Shown here: in pieces, positions 10,871 to 22,610 of the stretch
How the letters are laid out: the number at the start of each line of letters is the position of its first letter
Position numbering within the stretch: position 1 is the first letter of the stretch
Source of the DNA: Saururus chinensis
Lineage: Eukaryota; Streptophyta; Magnoliopsida; Piperales; Saururaceae
Assembly: GCA_035235625.1 (NCBI GenBank)
Contig: CP141148.1
Location: forward strand, 35,899,057 to 35,963,056
Length of the DNA: 64,000 nt
Direction of reading: 5' to 3'
The notes under the pieces: model-generated
Databases searched by the model: none
Told to the model about the DNA's origin: nothing
What the model saw: the letters and a program-made list of their open reading frames with translations, nothing else
Translations under genes and position numbers: made by a program

Positions 10871-13800
10871 TGCTATTAAAAACATGGTCTAGCAATAAAA
10901 AAAAATGTTAGTAAGAAATTATTTTAAACTTTTTGAACAATTATTAATAAAATGTAGTTATTTACACCGTAATAAACTCCATTATTTAAAGGACAAAATT
11001 AACATAAACTTAATTTTGTCGTTCTAAAGGACGAAATCAATTAAATTTTTTTTCAAAAAAGCCACACAAATTTTTAGTTATCCTTTGTTAAAAAATTTAG
11101 TCATCATGTACGTCACAGCTCAAAATTTTTCAGTTTACCTTCTTTTCCATATATACCAGAAAGTTGGTATAACACTAACACAAAAATTTGTAAGTCAGAA
11201 ATTATTTTAATTTTTTTGAAATTAAGAATAAAATGTAATTATTTACACCCTAATAAACTCCATTGTATAAAGGACAAAATCACTTAATTTTAGTTAAAAT
11301 GATTTTGTCCTTTGTAATGACGAAATCAACTTACATTTAATTTCGTTGTTCTAAATGATGAAATTATTTAAAACTTAAGAAAAAAGCATGCGCTAGGGCT
11401 TGGCTTGCGCCTAAGTGACAAAAACAATCATCACTTTGGAAAATATTTCCCAAAGCGGGTTAATTTGGTAATTATTAATTTTAATTATTATTTATATAAT
11501 TTTCCCTATTTATATCAAATTAATTAATTATATAAAAAGTAATATAAATACTATATTTTCCCGTCCATAATTAGTGGTGTAAAAACTAAAAAATCTTACA
11601 AAGAAAACTTTAATAAATACTCCGATTTAGTTTGTAAGAACAAATACTATGTTCAACTTAACTAAAGGGGATCCACATTATAGAGTTGAAGACAGTCGCC
11701 CTGTACGTCTTAGCTTTTTTTTATTATTATTATGTACCAAAAAGTTGGTCTAGTAATAAGAAAAAAATTGTAAGTAAGAAATTATTTTAATTTTTTTGAA
11801 CAATTATTAATAAAATATAGTTATTTACACCCTAATAAACTTAATTATCTAACGGATGAAATCACTTAATTTTCTTTAAAATGACTTTGTCTTTTGGACG
11901 GATGAAATCAACTTAAACTTGATTTTGTCGTTCCAAATGATAAAATCAATTAAAATTTTTTAAAAATAGCCACGCATGCGCCTACGTGGAAAAAATGAAC
12001 ACAAATTTAAGAATATTTCCTAAAGCGGGTTAGTTTGATAATTATTATTTAAAATTTTTTTATTATTTATATCAAAGTAATTAATTATATAAAAAGTTAT
12101 ATAAAAAAACTATATTTACCCGTCCAAAATCAATGGTGTAGAAATTAAAAATTCTTACAAAGAGAACCTAAGTAAATACTCCGATTAAGTTTGTAACCAC
12201 AAATACTAAGTACAATGTCACTTATGAGGATCTATATAGGTTCCACATTATAAAGTTAAAGAGAGTCTCAATGTACATCTCAGCTCTAAATTTGTAAGTA
12301 AAAAATAATTTTAAAAATTTTAAATAATTAATAAAAATATATTTATTTACACCTTAATAAACTCCATTATCTAAAGGACGAAATCACTTTATTTTCTTTA
12401 AAATGATTTCGTTCTTTGGACAAACGAAATCAACTTAAACTTAATTTTGCCAATCCAAATGACAAAATCAGTTAAAATTTTAAAAAGAAAAAGCCACGCA
12501 GGTGCGTACTTGGAACAAACCAACACCAATTTTGGAAATATTTCCCAAAGCGGGCTAGTTTAGTAATTAATTTTTTAATAAATTATTTAAATTAATTTTC
12601 CTATTTATATCAAAGTAATTAATTATATAAAAAATAATATAAAAAACTATATTTACCTAGCCAGAATCGGTGGTGTAAAACTAAAAATTATTACAAATAG
12701 AACCTAAATAAATACTCTAATTAAGTTTGTAACATGAAATATTGTGTTCAACGTCACTAATGGGCATCGATTTAGGTTCCACATTATACAGTTGAAAAGA
12801 GTCGTTAAGTACATTTGAGCTCTAAATTTTTAAGTAAGAAATTATTTTAATTTTTTTAAATAATTAATAATAAAATATAGATATTTACACCATAATAAGC
12901 ACCTTTGTCTAAAGGACGAAATCACTTCATTTTCATTAAAATGATTTCATCCATTAGAATTACCAAATCAACTTAAACTTGATTTCGTAGTTCCAAAAGA
13001 CGAAATCAGATAAATTTTTTTAAAGCAAAAGCCAAGTAGTCGCAAGTGCTTAGCTAGCGCCGACGTGGCAAAAACCAACACCACTTTGGAAAATATTTCC
13101 TAAAGTAGGTTAATTTGGTAATTATTATTTTTAATTATTTTTAAATAATTTTTTCTATTTAAACCAAAGTAATTAATTATACAAAAAATAATATAAAAAA
13201 CTATATTTACACGTCTAAAATTGGTGGTGTTGAAACTAAAAATTCTTACAAAGAGAACCTTAATAAATACTCAGATTAAGTTTATAACTACAAATGCAGT
13301 GTTCAACTTAACCAATGGGGATCCATATTGGATCCACATTATACAGGATAAGAGAGTCGCCATGTACATCTCAGTTCTAAATTTTTCAGTTTGCCTTTTC
13401 TTCCTTATGTAGTAAAAAGTTAGTCTAGCAATAAAAAAAAATTATAAGTAAGAAATTATTTTAAATTTTTTAAAAAATTAATAATAAAATATACTTATTT
13501 ACATCACAATAAACTCCATTGTCTAAAGGATGAAATTAATTAAGTATCTTTTAAACGATTTCGTACTTTGGAAAGATGAAATCAACTTAAATTTGATTTC
13601 ATTGTTCCAAAGGACGAAATCAGTTACATTTTTTATAAAAAGAATGTCATGTTGGTGCCTACGTGGAAGAAACCAACACCACTTTGGGAAATATTTCCCA
13701 AAGCGGGTTAGTTTGGTAATTATTTTTATAATTATAATTTAAATAATTTTCTTTATTTATATATATATATATAATTAATTATATAACAAGTAATATAAAA

Positions 13801-14410
13801 AACTATATTTCCTCGTCCAGAATGAGTAGGGTAGAAACTAAAAATTCGTACAAGGTGAACCTTAATAAATACTTAGATTAAGTTTGTAACAACAAATATT
13901 TTGTTCAACTTCACTAATGGGGATCCATATATGATCCACATTATATAGTTGAAGAGAGTCACCATGTACGTCTCAGCTATAAATTTTTCTGTTTGCCTTC
14001 TCTTCAATATGTACTATAAAGTTTGTCTAGCAATAACAAAAAAAATTATAAGTAAGAAATTATTTTATATTTTTTGAACAATCATTAATAAATTGTAGTT
14101 ATTTACACCATAATAAACTCCATTATCTAAAGGATGAAATTACTTATTTTTCTTTAAAACAATTTCGTCATTTGGAAGGACGGAATCAACTTAAACTTAA
14201 TTTCGTTCTTTCAAAGGACGAAATTAGTTAAAATTTTTAAAACATAAGTCGCGCAAGCGCCTGCGTGGCAAAATCCCACACTACTTTAGGAAATATTTCC
14301 CAAAGCAGGTTAGTTTGGTAAATAATTTTTTTAATTATTATTTAAATATTTTTCCTATTTATATCAAAGAAATTAATTATATTAAAAATAATATAAAAAA
14401 CTATATTTAC

Positions 14411-14944
14411 CTGTCCAGAATCGGTGGTGTAGAAACTAAAAATTCGTATAAAGAGAACCTCAATAAATACTCTGATTAAGTTTGTAACCACAAATATTGT
14501 GTTTAACTTCACTGACGGGGATGCATGTAGGATCCACATGGCACACTTAAATAGAGTCGCCATGTACGTTTTAGCTATAAATTTCTTAGTTTGCCTTCTC
14601 TTCAATATGTACAAGAACCTAAATAAATACTCTAATTAAGTTTGTAACTACAAATATTGTGTTTAACTTCACTGATGGGGATGTATGTAGGATCCACATA
14701 GTACAGTTGAATAGAGTCGTCATGTACGTCTTAGCTATAAATTTCTTAGTTTGCCTTCTCTTCAATATGTACGAGAACCTCAATAAATACTCCGATTAAG
14801 TTTGTAACCACAAATATTGTGTTTAACTTCACTCATGGGGATGTATGTAGGATCCACATGGTACAGTTAAATTGAGTCGCCATGTACGTCTTAGCTATAA
14901 ATTTCTTAGTTTGCCTTCTCTTCAATATGTACTAGAAAGTTAGT
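14411..14944 (-). repeat. 160-bp internal triplication within one SWEET exon-3 copy
   Basis: In this unit the central and 3' part of the exon (from GAGAACCT to TTCAATATGTAC on the plus strand) is present three times, with a period of 160 bp (starts near 14453, 14613 and 14773). The three copies are very similar, so the step is more recent than the spread of whole 600-bp units. The period is not a multiple of three. The first-transcribed copy contains stops. Confidence 0.75.
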
Positions 14945-15343
14945 CTATCAATAAAAAAATTTGAAGTAAAAAATTATTTAATTTTTTAAAAAAATTAACA
15001 ATAAAATGTAGTTATTTACACCCTAGTAAACTCCATTGTTTAAAGGACGAAATCACTTAAGTTTCTTTAAACTGATTTCGTCTTTTGGAAGGACAAAATC
15101 AACTTAAACTTGATTTTGTCATTCCAAATAATGAAATCAGTTAAATATTTTTAAAAAACAAAGCCACGCCGGCGCCAGCCAAGAGTTGGCGCCTACGTGG
15201 CAAAAACCAACACTACTTTAGAAAATATTTCCTAAAGATGGTTAGTTTGGTAGTTATTTTTTAAAATTATTATTTAAATAATTTTCCCTATTTATATCAA
15301 ATTCATTAATTATATAAAAAGTAATATAAAAAAGTATATTTAC

Positions 15344-15557
15344 CTGTCCAAAAATGGTGGTGTGAAAACTAAAAATTCCTATAAATAGAACCTTAATAAA
15401 TACTCCGATTTAGCTTTTAACCACAAATATTGTGTTCATCTTCACTAATGGGGATCCATATAGGATCCACATTATACAGTTAAAGAGAGCCGTCATGTAT
15501 GTCTCAGCTCTAAATTTTTTAGTTTGCCTTCTCTTCAATATGTATTAGAAAGTTGGT
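15344..15557 (-). pseudogene. SWEET exon-3 copy with both splice signals
   Basis: A 214-bp copy with a GCTAG acceptor and GTAAAT donor. The tryptophan of the PTFW motif is replaced by a TAA stop, so it is not translatable in full. It illustrates that exon length and splice signals are often kept where the frame is not. Confidence 0.65.
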
Positions 15558-16205
15558 CTAGCAATAACAAAAAAACAAATTTGTTTGTAAGAAATTATTT
15601 GAAAATTTTTGAATAATTAATAATAAAATGTAGTTATTTACAACTTGATAAGCTTCATTGTCTAAAAGGACGAAATTACTTAATTTTCTTTAAAAGAATT
15701 TCGTCCTTTGGTAGGACAAAATTAACTTAAACTTGATTTTGTCGTTCCAAAGGACGAAATTAGTTAAATATTTTTTAAAAAAACCACATAAGCGCCAGCG
15801 AAGCCAACACCACTTTGGGAAATATTTCCCAAAGCGGGTTAGTTTGTTGATTATTTTATTAATTATTATTTAAATAATTTTCCCTATTTATACCAAAGCA
15901 ATTAATTATATAAAAATAATATAAAAAACTATATTAACCTGTCCAAAATCGATGGTATAGAAACTAAAAATTCCTACAAATAGAACCTAAATAAATATTC
16001 CGATTTAGTTTGTAACTACAAATACTATGTTGAACTTCACTAATGGGGATCCATATTGGATCCACATTATAGAGTTGAAGAGAGTCACAATGTACATCTC
16101 AGCACTTAATTTTTCAGTTTGCCTTCTCTTCCATATGTACCAAAAGTTGGTATAGCAATAACAAAAAAAAATTGTAAGAAATTATTTTAAATTTTTTTAA
16201 AAATT

Positions 16206-18060
16206 AATTTTTTAAAATTAATAGGGTGACTTGGAGGAGGGGGTGAGGCAGGGCGGCGACGGAAACCGGGGCAATAGGCAGCAAGTGGTCGGCAGCTGGA
16301 GGGCAATGGAAGGAGGAGGGGAGAGGGCAATTTCACCTGCACAACTCAAATAATCCATCCAGGAACGAAATTTCTCACGCGTGCAGATTTTTTTAGCAAT
16401 GCTTCAACAGGCGCATTGCAAATAGGTTTCTATTTTCAACGCTTCTGACTAAGCGTCACTAACATATGCCCTTTTGGGTTGCTTATAAGGAAGCATCACA
16501 AATGGTAATATATTTGTGAAGCTTCTTCTTAAGCATCGCAAATAAGCATACATTTGTGACGCTTATAGTTCAGCCTCACAAATAAGGCCAATATTTGCGA
16601 TGCTTATCCATATACGTCGCAAATATTATTATTTTTAAATAATCCTGTCTCTCTACCCACTTTCTCTCTTCTGTCATCTCTCTCTCTCTTTATTCTCTCA
16701 TCTCTCTCTGTCTCTCTCTCCCTCCCTCTCTTCTCTTTCTCCTCTCACTCTATTCGCTTTCTCCTCTCACTCTCTGCCCTCTCCCTTCTATTTCACCTCT
16801 CTCTCCTCTCTCCCTCTTCTCTCTCACACATGCTTCATCGCGAGCCCCAGCTCTCTGGAGAGAAGTGAGAGAGTATGAGAATTTAATTTTAATTTTTTAG
16901 ATTATTTTATTATATACTATATTTTAAAAATAATAAAAAAAAATAACCTTAAAGGTATTAGCGACATATAATAATAAGATTCTCTAATACTCTAGATATT
17001 TGCAACGCGTAGTCATATGCGTTACTAATAACTACCATATTAGCAACACATTTTTATCTGCCACTTATACCTTTTACTTTATTTCTTTTTTTATTATTTT
17101 AAACTATATTATATAATAAAATAATCCAAAAAAATAAAATAAAATTCCACTACTCTCTCACCTCTCATTCTCATAGTTGGGGCTCACACTGATGTGCATG
17201 ACAGAGAGAAGAGAGGGGAGAGTGAGAGTGAGTGAGTGAGAGAGAGTGGAGAGAGAAAGAGAATAGAGAGGAGGGAGAGAGGCCAGAGAAAGATAAGAGA
17301 GAGAGAGGAGAATGGAGAGAGAGAAGAGAGGTGAGAGAGAGTCTGTGTGATGTGTGAGAGAGAAAGAGAGGAGAGAGAGAGAGATGACTAAAACAAAAAA
17401 GGGTATAAAAAAATTAATTTTTAACAATTGGCAACACTCTTAGGAAGCATCACTAATAGTCCAAATACTTGCAACACACGAAGAGATGTGTCACAAGTAT
17501 TAGACTATTAGCAACACTTTTGATGAGAGTCTCTAATAGTTAGTGATATTAAATAAAAATTTAGACTATTAGAGATGTTTCTGTGTAAAATTTGCAATTG
17601 TTACAATTATTTATAGCCCTTCCTCGTAGCATTGCAAATAGTCTAAAAATGTATTTTTTACTTATTCCTTACTATTGGTGACACTCATAAGAAGTGTCGC
17701 TAATAGTTTTCATACTTACGATACATCAAGTATGCGTCGCAATTGTTTGGACTATTAGCGACGCTTCTATTTTTTAAACACCTTTTTGTCTTAATTTTTC
17801 TCTATCTCTTCTCTCTACTCTCTCTCTCCACTCTCTCCTCGCCCTCTATCTCTCCTTTCTCTTTCTTCTATCTCTTTTTACTCTCTTTTCTCTCTCTCCT
17901 CTTTCTCCTCTATCCCTCATCTCTCTCTCCCCTTTCTCTATCTCTCTCCCTCTTCTCTCTCTTTCCACTCTCTCTATCTCTCTCCTCGCTCTCTCTCTTC
18001 TCACTTCCCTTCTCTCTCTCTCTGTCTCTCTCCCACCCTTCTCTCTCCCACTCTTTATAG
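16206..18060. mobile_element. Foldback-type DNA transposon with subterminal repeats and CT/GA tracts
   Basis: A G-rich stretch (16206-16370) is followed by many short motifs of the type GCATCGCAAATA, TTAGCGACGC and GCGTCGCAA (16370-16625 and 17410-17770). Such subterminal repeats are typical of non-autonomous plant DNA elements. Between them a (CT)n tract (16640-16860) and a (GA)n tract (17180-17390), each with matching AT-rich sequence next to it, form inverted arms of about 350 bp around a centre near 17010. A further (CT)n tract covers 17800-18060. No transposase is present, and I found no clean terminal repeats or target duplication. Superfamily is undecided (CACTA-like is one option). 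Confidence 0.6.
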
Positions 18061-18089
18061 CGCCTCGACTTTTTACATTACTTTAAAGG

Positions 18090-18700
18090 TCAGAGTGCCA
18101 CCCATTCGTCATGATAAAATATAGGCCAACTGTGTATAGAAGAGTAACTATTAAATAATTTACGTAATTACAAAAAAACTTTACAAAAAAGGCATATCAT
18201 GCTTTAGAAAATCAAAGCCACATGATGTACATAATTAGTGTGTAACAAAAGGACGACAAAATAAATCCAAGCGTAGATCTTTCAAAGTTTTATAGGCAAT
18301 CGTCATTAACATCAACTTCTTCATTCGGACCTGTAGCATCTAAGGGTGGGTGAGTATAATTATACTCGGTAGATAAAGTTAAATTCTTTTAGCATGCTAA
18401 AACATAAAACATAAAATAAATATGCATAAAATATTTTTCTAAAAATTCATATCCAAAAGTTGACTCAAAATAATATTATTGACTAATAGAATCAAACACA
18501 TTTCTCATTCAAAATATAAAATAGTTCTTCACAGGTAGGAGTTGGGACCTACATGAGACCGTATACATGGAGGAAAACCCTGTCCTTTTTATGTTTCATG
18601 TTGTTTCATGCCATATTTCACGTAATTTGAGTCACAAAACGTATCTAATAAATATTTGCAATTGAAGCAAATATCCCGAGTCCCGTTACTATGAGAGTGC
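18090..18700 (-). mobile_element. Probable diverged LTR remnant
   Basis: Read on the minus strand, 18340-18375 (GAGTATAATTATACTCACCC) resembles GAGTATTTTAAAATACTCAC at 52235-52255 inside the 1.75-kb nested LTR. The surrounding AT-rich, non-coding sequence has the same general order. Termini and target duplication were not found, so limits are approximate. It is described only as a fossil. Confidence 0.35.
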
Positions 18701-19080
18701 ATTCACGCACATCAGTGAGCCTGGGCACATGAATGACGCATCATTGATTTAGTTGCACTTGCTTTCTTCACTTTATTAATGAAACATTTGCTTACAGAGT
18801 CAAACAGGGACGCCTCATTTTTGGGACTAATAACTAATCAAAGGTGGCAGTTGAGATGTTATTTTTTGGACTAAACAAAATTCGCATAACATTATAGAAA
18901 GATTCAAGGCGTAACCATTAACACAGATGAGAGAGTCAATTAGCAAAAGATTATGGGGGGGAAAAGCATGCATGGACTGCGTCCATTCTTTGCTAGCAGA
19001 CTATAACATAATAAGAATAATAAAAAATCCATTCCCATACGAAGTTCGAAGTCAGTAAACTAATATATGCAGTACTGATT

Positions 19081-19147
19081 CAGTAAAACGACCGTTTCAA
19101 TTGATTTGGAGGCAGTGACTCGGTAAAACGACCGTTTCAATTGGTTC
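19081..19147 (+). promoter_or_regulatory. Direct repeat in germin-like gene promoter
   Basis: The motif GTAAAACGACCGTTTCAATT occurs twice, about 40 bp apart (near 19083 and 19123), around 140-200 bp before the ATG of the germin-like gene. CCGTT is a possible MYB-type core, which is an inference from motif shape only. The spacing and near identity suggest a duplicated cis element. Confidence 0.45.
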
Positions 19148-19281
19148 ATATAATTTGTTTTTGTATTAGGAGGTAGCGACCGCCTCTATCCAACTATGAA
19201 TAGCTCCTCATCCCAAATTTCTTCTTCAACCAGAGCATGCTTATCAACTTTCTTCTGATTACAGTGATAAGAAAAACGAAG

Positions 19282-20043
19282 ATGGCCTGTTCCTCTCCTG
19301 CTTTTCTTTTGCTCGCGCTTCTCTCCGTGGCCACTTCACTTGTCTTTGCATCTGATCCAAGTCCGCTTCAGGACTTCTGTGTTGTTGACCGCAACTCCCC
19401 TGGTAAGACATTAACCCCACATCAACTCCACCTGGTAAGTCCTCATGTTTGTGCTTATAGCTAAAACAACTCTGTCTGTTGTTCTTCTCCAGTGCGCGTA
19501 AATGGCTTTGTCTGCAAGGACCCAAAGATGGCTGCACCAGAGGACTTTTTCTTATCGGGGCTTAACGTACCTGGCAACACTGACAACGCAGTTGGATCAA
19601 ATGTGACGATGGCGACTGTGAACCAGATAGCAGGCCTCAACACTCTGGGTATCTCCATGGTTAGGATTGACTATGCCCCATATGGTCAGAACCCTCCCCA
19701 CACACACCCAAGGGCCACTGAGATTCTAACTGTGCTAGAAGGAACACTCTACGTTGGCTTTGTGACATCTAACCCTGATAATCGCCTCATAAGCAAGGTC
19801 CTGAACAAAGGAGATGTGTTTGTCTTCCCAAAGGGACTCATCCATTTCCAATTTAATCCGGGCCACACCAATGCAGTTGCCATAGCTGGTCTAAGCAGCC
19901 AGAACCCTGGTGTGATCACCATTGCTAATGCTGTCTTCGGGTCGAAGCCACCAATCTCAGATGACATATTGGCCAAGGCTTTCCAAGTGGACAAGAAAGT
20001 GGTGGACTACCTACAATCTCGATTCTGGACGGACAACAACTAG
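19282..20043 (+). CDS. Germin-like protein (secreted cupin), two exons
   Basis: Exon 1 is 19282-19402 and exon 2 is 19493-20043, with a 90-bp intron that has GTAAGA and TTCTCCAG ends. The product is 223 residues, the normal germin-like size. Residues 1-23 form a signal peptide ([16 protein letters not shown]). The paired cysteines are C33 and C48. The cupin box 1 [13 protein letters not shown] supplies H110, H112 and E117, and box 2 [16 protein letters not shown] supplies H158, so all four Mn ligands are present. N77-V-T is a likely glycosylation site. Germin-like proteins are apoplastic hexamers, some with superoxide dismutase or oxalate oxidase activity; which applies here cannot be told from sequence. 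An in-frame ATG lies 45 bp upstream (19237), but 19282 gives a clean signal peptide. An AATAAG polyadenylation-like signal follows near 20077. No defect is seen. Confidence 0.95.
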
Positions 20044-21143
20044 ATAGTCCATGCTTGTTAGTCTATCCTAGTTTCAATAAGAAGATTATGTATTGATACA
20101 ATGTGGGACATTCATTAATATTTTCAATATTTACATTGCATTTGTATGGGGATTTCATTCTAGTAATAAGAATTTCGATAAATAATGAAATATAGCTTTC
20201 TGAGCATTGATCAAAACATAGTCCCGCTTTTAGGTTTTTTCACCAAATGTGTCTCTTTTGAATGTAAAGATGGAGTACTATGCATGGATATTTTGATACT
20301 TGGGGTAGCCCCAAGAGAGATCATGTATGTGAGAGACATGCCCACAGATAAGTTAACACGTTTTAAAACTACTGTTCCATGGAAAAGTTTATGCTATGAG
20401 CTCTGTAGTATTAGACCATCAGCAAGATGTAATATTTGATTCATTATTTATGATGTAACTTAGTAGTTAGGAGACCAAACTGTTTGCCTATTTTGGCTAT
20501 AACATATGTTAAGTATCCAAGTGACGTTGATGATTTTATAGGAGATTAAGCAGCACCTTTTAGGATTAATCAGCACTTAAGTGAAAGTATCAAATAAACA
20601 AACCATGTGTATGATGTGCTGATCAGACCAAGATGAATAGATGCTGGTTAAGACCAAAGTCATAGGATCACGGTTTATTGTACCGCAGAGTCTAATACAA
20701 TTAGAAAAAGTGCTAAAAGATTAAAAGCGATATCCATCACAAACTAACTTGGTAATATGACCATTTCAATAAACTGTCCCAAGTCTATCTAACAAGGGCA
20801 CTGCCTCCGTAGGCTCACCTTCTTTTCCTCACACGTAAAAATACTTAACCAAATCTTGGTCCCATTTAATTATACGTTGAAAGAACACGATGGCAGTTTT
20901 CACCATTTAAACTTGCACAATCAAATATTAAAAATTTTAATGTTAGTCTGAATTTTGTGTGTTTAATCTGAATTAAAATTTTAATTGGTAATTTTTGCAT
21001 TTTTCTGCTTATTACTGTACGTCTACACTGCAGAAAGACTGGTCACAAAATTAAGTCCATTTATAATCTGAGTTCTCATCTTACTCAGTAAGAAAGGCAA
21101 ATACTAGATTATTTTGAAGCATTCATTCTACATCATAGCTCCT
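20044..21143. other. Intergenic, no feature recognised
   Basis: This is the 3' flank of the germin-like gene followed by AT-rich single-copy-looking DNA. Open frames here are short and have no recognisable domain. No terminal repeats or tRNA-like structures were seen. Confidence 0.5.
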
Positions 21144-22522
21144 TCAGTAGACTATGGCAGCCCTAGCGGTGGGGTGATAAGCATAAGCAACAGCGCAGCT
21201 TGCTGTTGGGGATAGCAGGTAATTGGCCTGCAGCAGGTTCATCAGCTGGTTGGCCGGCACTGCGTTCAACAATTGGTTGGCCTGCTGCTGGTTAAAGAGC
21301 TGGTTGGCCTCCAGCTGGTTGAAGAATTGGTTTGCCTGCTGCTTGTTGAAGAGCTAATGGGCCTGTTGTTGGTTGAATGCCTGGCTAGCCTGCAGCTGGT
21401 TGAAGAGCTGGCTGGCCTGCAATTGGTTAAAAAGCTGAGCACCCACAGCAGGACTAGCGATGGCGGGAACGTTGTATGCACCAAATGGGGAGATAGTTGC
21501 AACGTTGGAAAAGATATTAGGAGAGGAGGGGAGGACCAGCCTCTGTAGTATGAGCATGGAAGGCTGTATCGATATGTATAAGAATATCGATGAATATAAA
21601 TATGGGTACGTGTCAATGATACGCTTAGTACGTGCCGAAACAGGCATAAACCCTTTTATAAACATAAAAAATATTATAATTAATAATATATTATTATAAT
21701 ACTTTTTTTAGAGCATAATAAGACCATATAATGCAGTATTAACCGATACGGGTATTCTAAAATTAATTCATTCAAAACCATATACTATTATGCTTTCCGT
21801 CCCATATAAATTATTGGTCATTCTTTCCCATATTAAGTGCTTTAAAATTAATTTATTTTAAAAATAAATAATATGCTGAAGATGAGTCTAAGTTATATAT
21901 TTAAATAAATATATATTTGTAGAGCACTATAAGTAAAAAAAATAATTATGTAATTTGTATGGACCTACCCGTATTGATCTCATATTGCTTTAAAAATATT
22001 ATTTTTAATATAACTAAAACTTAAAATTTCAAATAAGTTGGGTTTGAATTGTGTTTTTATTTTTAAGAAAAAAAATTCAAAAAAATTTAAATTTTTTAAT
22101 TTAAAAATAAATTTTTAAATAAAAAAATTATTTTTTAAATATACTATCAATACGTATAGGCTGTATCGATATAGTATAGCCGATACAACCGGTACATATC
22201 ACAAAATTGTGTAGGGGTGTATTGCCCGCCGTACCGTATCTGTATCGACCAATACAAGTAGGTATCGACCGATATAGACCCGCATCAATACGGCCTTCCA
22301 TGACTATGAGCTGATAGCATAGTAAGGGCTCCCAATGGGCACCCCTGCAGCCAAGCTGGGTAGGACATTCAGATTGCTACAGGCTGCTGAGGGGACAATG
22401 GAATAATGGGGGCCGAAGTGTCCACGTACGTGGGTTGCATGGATGGTGGTGAAGCAGAGGAGGAGAGAAAAGAGAATTGAGAGGAGGGAGAGGCTTTTGG
22501 ACAGGGTGAAGGAGATGGCCAT
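21144..22522 (-). pseudogene. Secreted Gln/Asn-rich 9-residue-repeat protein, prolamin-like layout (interrupted)
   Basis: Read on the minus strand from ATG at 22522, residues 1-29 are a signal peptide (LSILFSLLLCFTTIHA). A short domain follows with one cysteine (SIVPSAACSNLNVLP) and GVPIGSPYYAISS. After the inserted element at 21555-22302 the gene continues with FSNVATISPFGAYNVPAIAS, then eight repeats of 9 residues (consensus QLFNQQQAN), then a tail ending ARAAIVY and TGA at 21144. Repeat four starts with TAG in place of CAG. The frame of the repeats is offset from that of the N-terminus even with the insertion removed. A TATA box lies upstream. The layout recalls seed prolamins such as alpha-zeins, but I see no decisive sequence match and the family is unrecognised. 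A paralogue lies at 56745-57053. Confidence 0.65.
21555..22302. mobile_element. hAT-like MITE inserted in repeat-protein gene
   Basis: The ends are CATGGAAGGCTGTATCGAT and its near-complement ATCAATACGGCCTTCCATG, a 19-bp terminal inverted repeat with two differences. The flanks are AGTATGAG and ACTATGAG, an 8-bp target duplication with one difference, as expected for hAT elements. It is 748 bp, AT-rich and has no coding potential. It splits the minus-strand gene 21144-22522 and creates the TAG that ends its N-terminal frame. Confidence 0.8.
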
Positions 22523-22598
22523 GTTGGGAGATCAGGATCAGGATGTCAGAGACTTGTGCTTGTTTCGGCTTTGGTGTGGGGGAGCGTTGAGAAAAAGG

Positions 22599-22610
22599 CA
22601 TTTATAGAGG
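22599..22610 (-). promoter_or_regulatory. TATA box of the repeat-protein gene
   Basis: CCTCTATAAATG on the minus strand lies about 80 bp before the ATG at 22522. The paralogue at 57 kb has CCCTATAAATAC in the equivalent place, and the leaders after both boxes are similar (CACCAAA, ACAAGC). Confidence 0.6.

Larger units (their letters stand above)
3484..16205 (-). repeat. SWEET exon-3 tandem array, block 1 (~22-24 units)
   Basis: About 600-bp units repeat head to tail. On the minus strand each holds a TTTTGTTATTGCTAG acceptor region, a 214-bp exon 3 and a GTAAATATAG donor, followed by flanking intron. The plus strand then shows a 22-bp palindrome (half site CTTTGGGAAAT), the motif GGCAAAAACCAACACC, and inverted GATTTCGTCC / GGACGAAATC modules like the ends of the MULE at 26.5-33.5 kb. 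Exon 5' ends (high-coordinate side) fall near 3990, 4610, 5206, 5797, 6397, 7009, 7592, 8203, 8805, 9019, 9619, 11743, 13417, 14025, 14944, 15557 and 16147. Units near 10.2, 12.3 and 12.8 kb have lost the exon 5' part. The exons encode TM1-TM2 of SWEETs (PTFWYIWK...LFNCIMWILYGSP...VTNLIGVFIEVLF). Many copies carry stops or indels and some keep a full reading frame. Confidence 0.9.

Noticed and set aside
3484-16205. Centromeric or subtelomeric satellite
   Set aside because: Unit length and head-to-tail order fit a satellite, but each unit holds a recognisable coding exon with splice sites and matches a single-copy SWEET exon nearby.
17158-18060. Long Ser/Leu-rich open frames on both strands
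   Set aside because: They are translations of CT/GA microsatellites within the foldback element, with no codon bias or domain.
20185-20439. 84-residue plus-strand frame after the germin-like gene
   Set aside because: No domain, no homologous copy and no promoter or splice context; it lies in the 3' flank.
21273-21616. Plus-strand and alternate minus-strand frames rich in Leu/Val or Ser/Thr
   Set aside because: They are other-frame readings of the 27-bp repeat that encodes QLFNQQQAN; only that frame gives a coherent protein with the signal-peptide exon.
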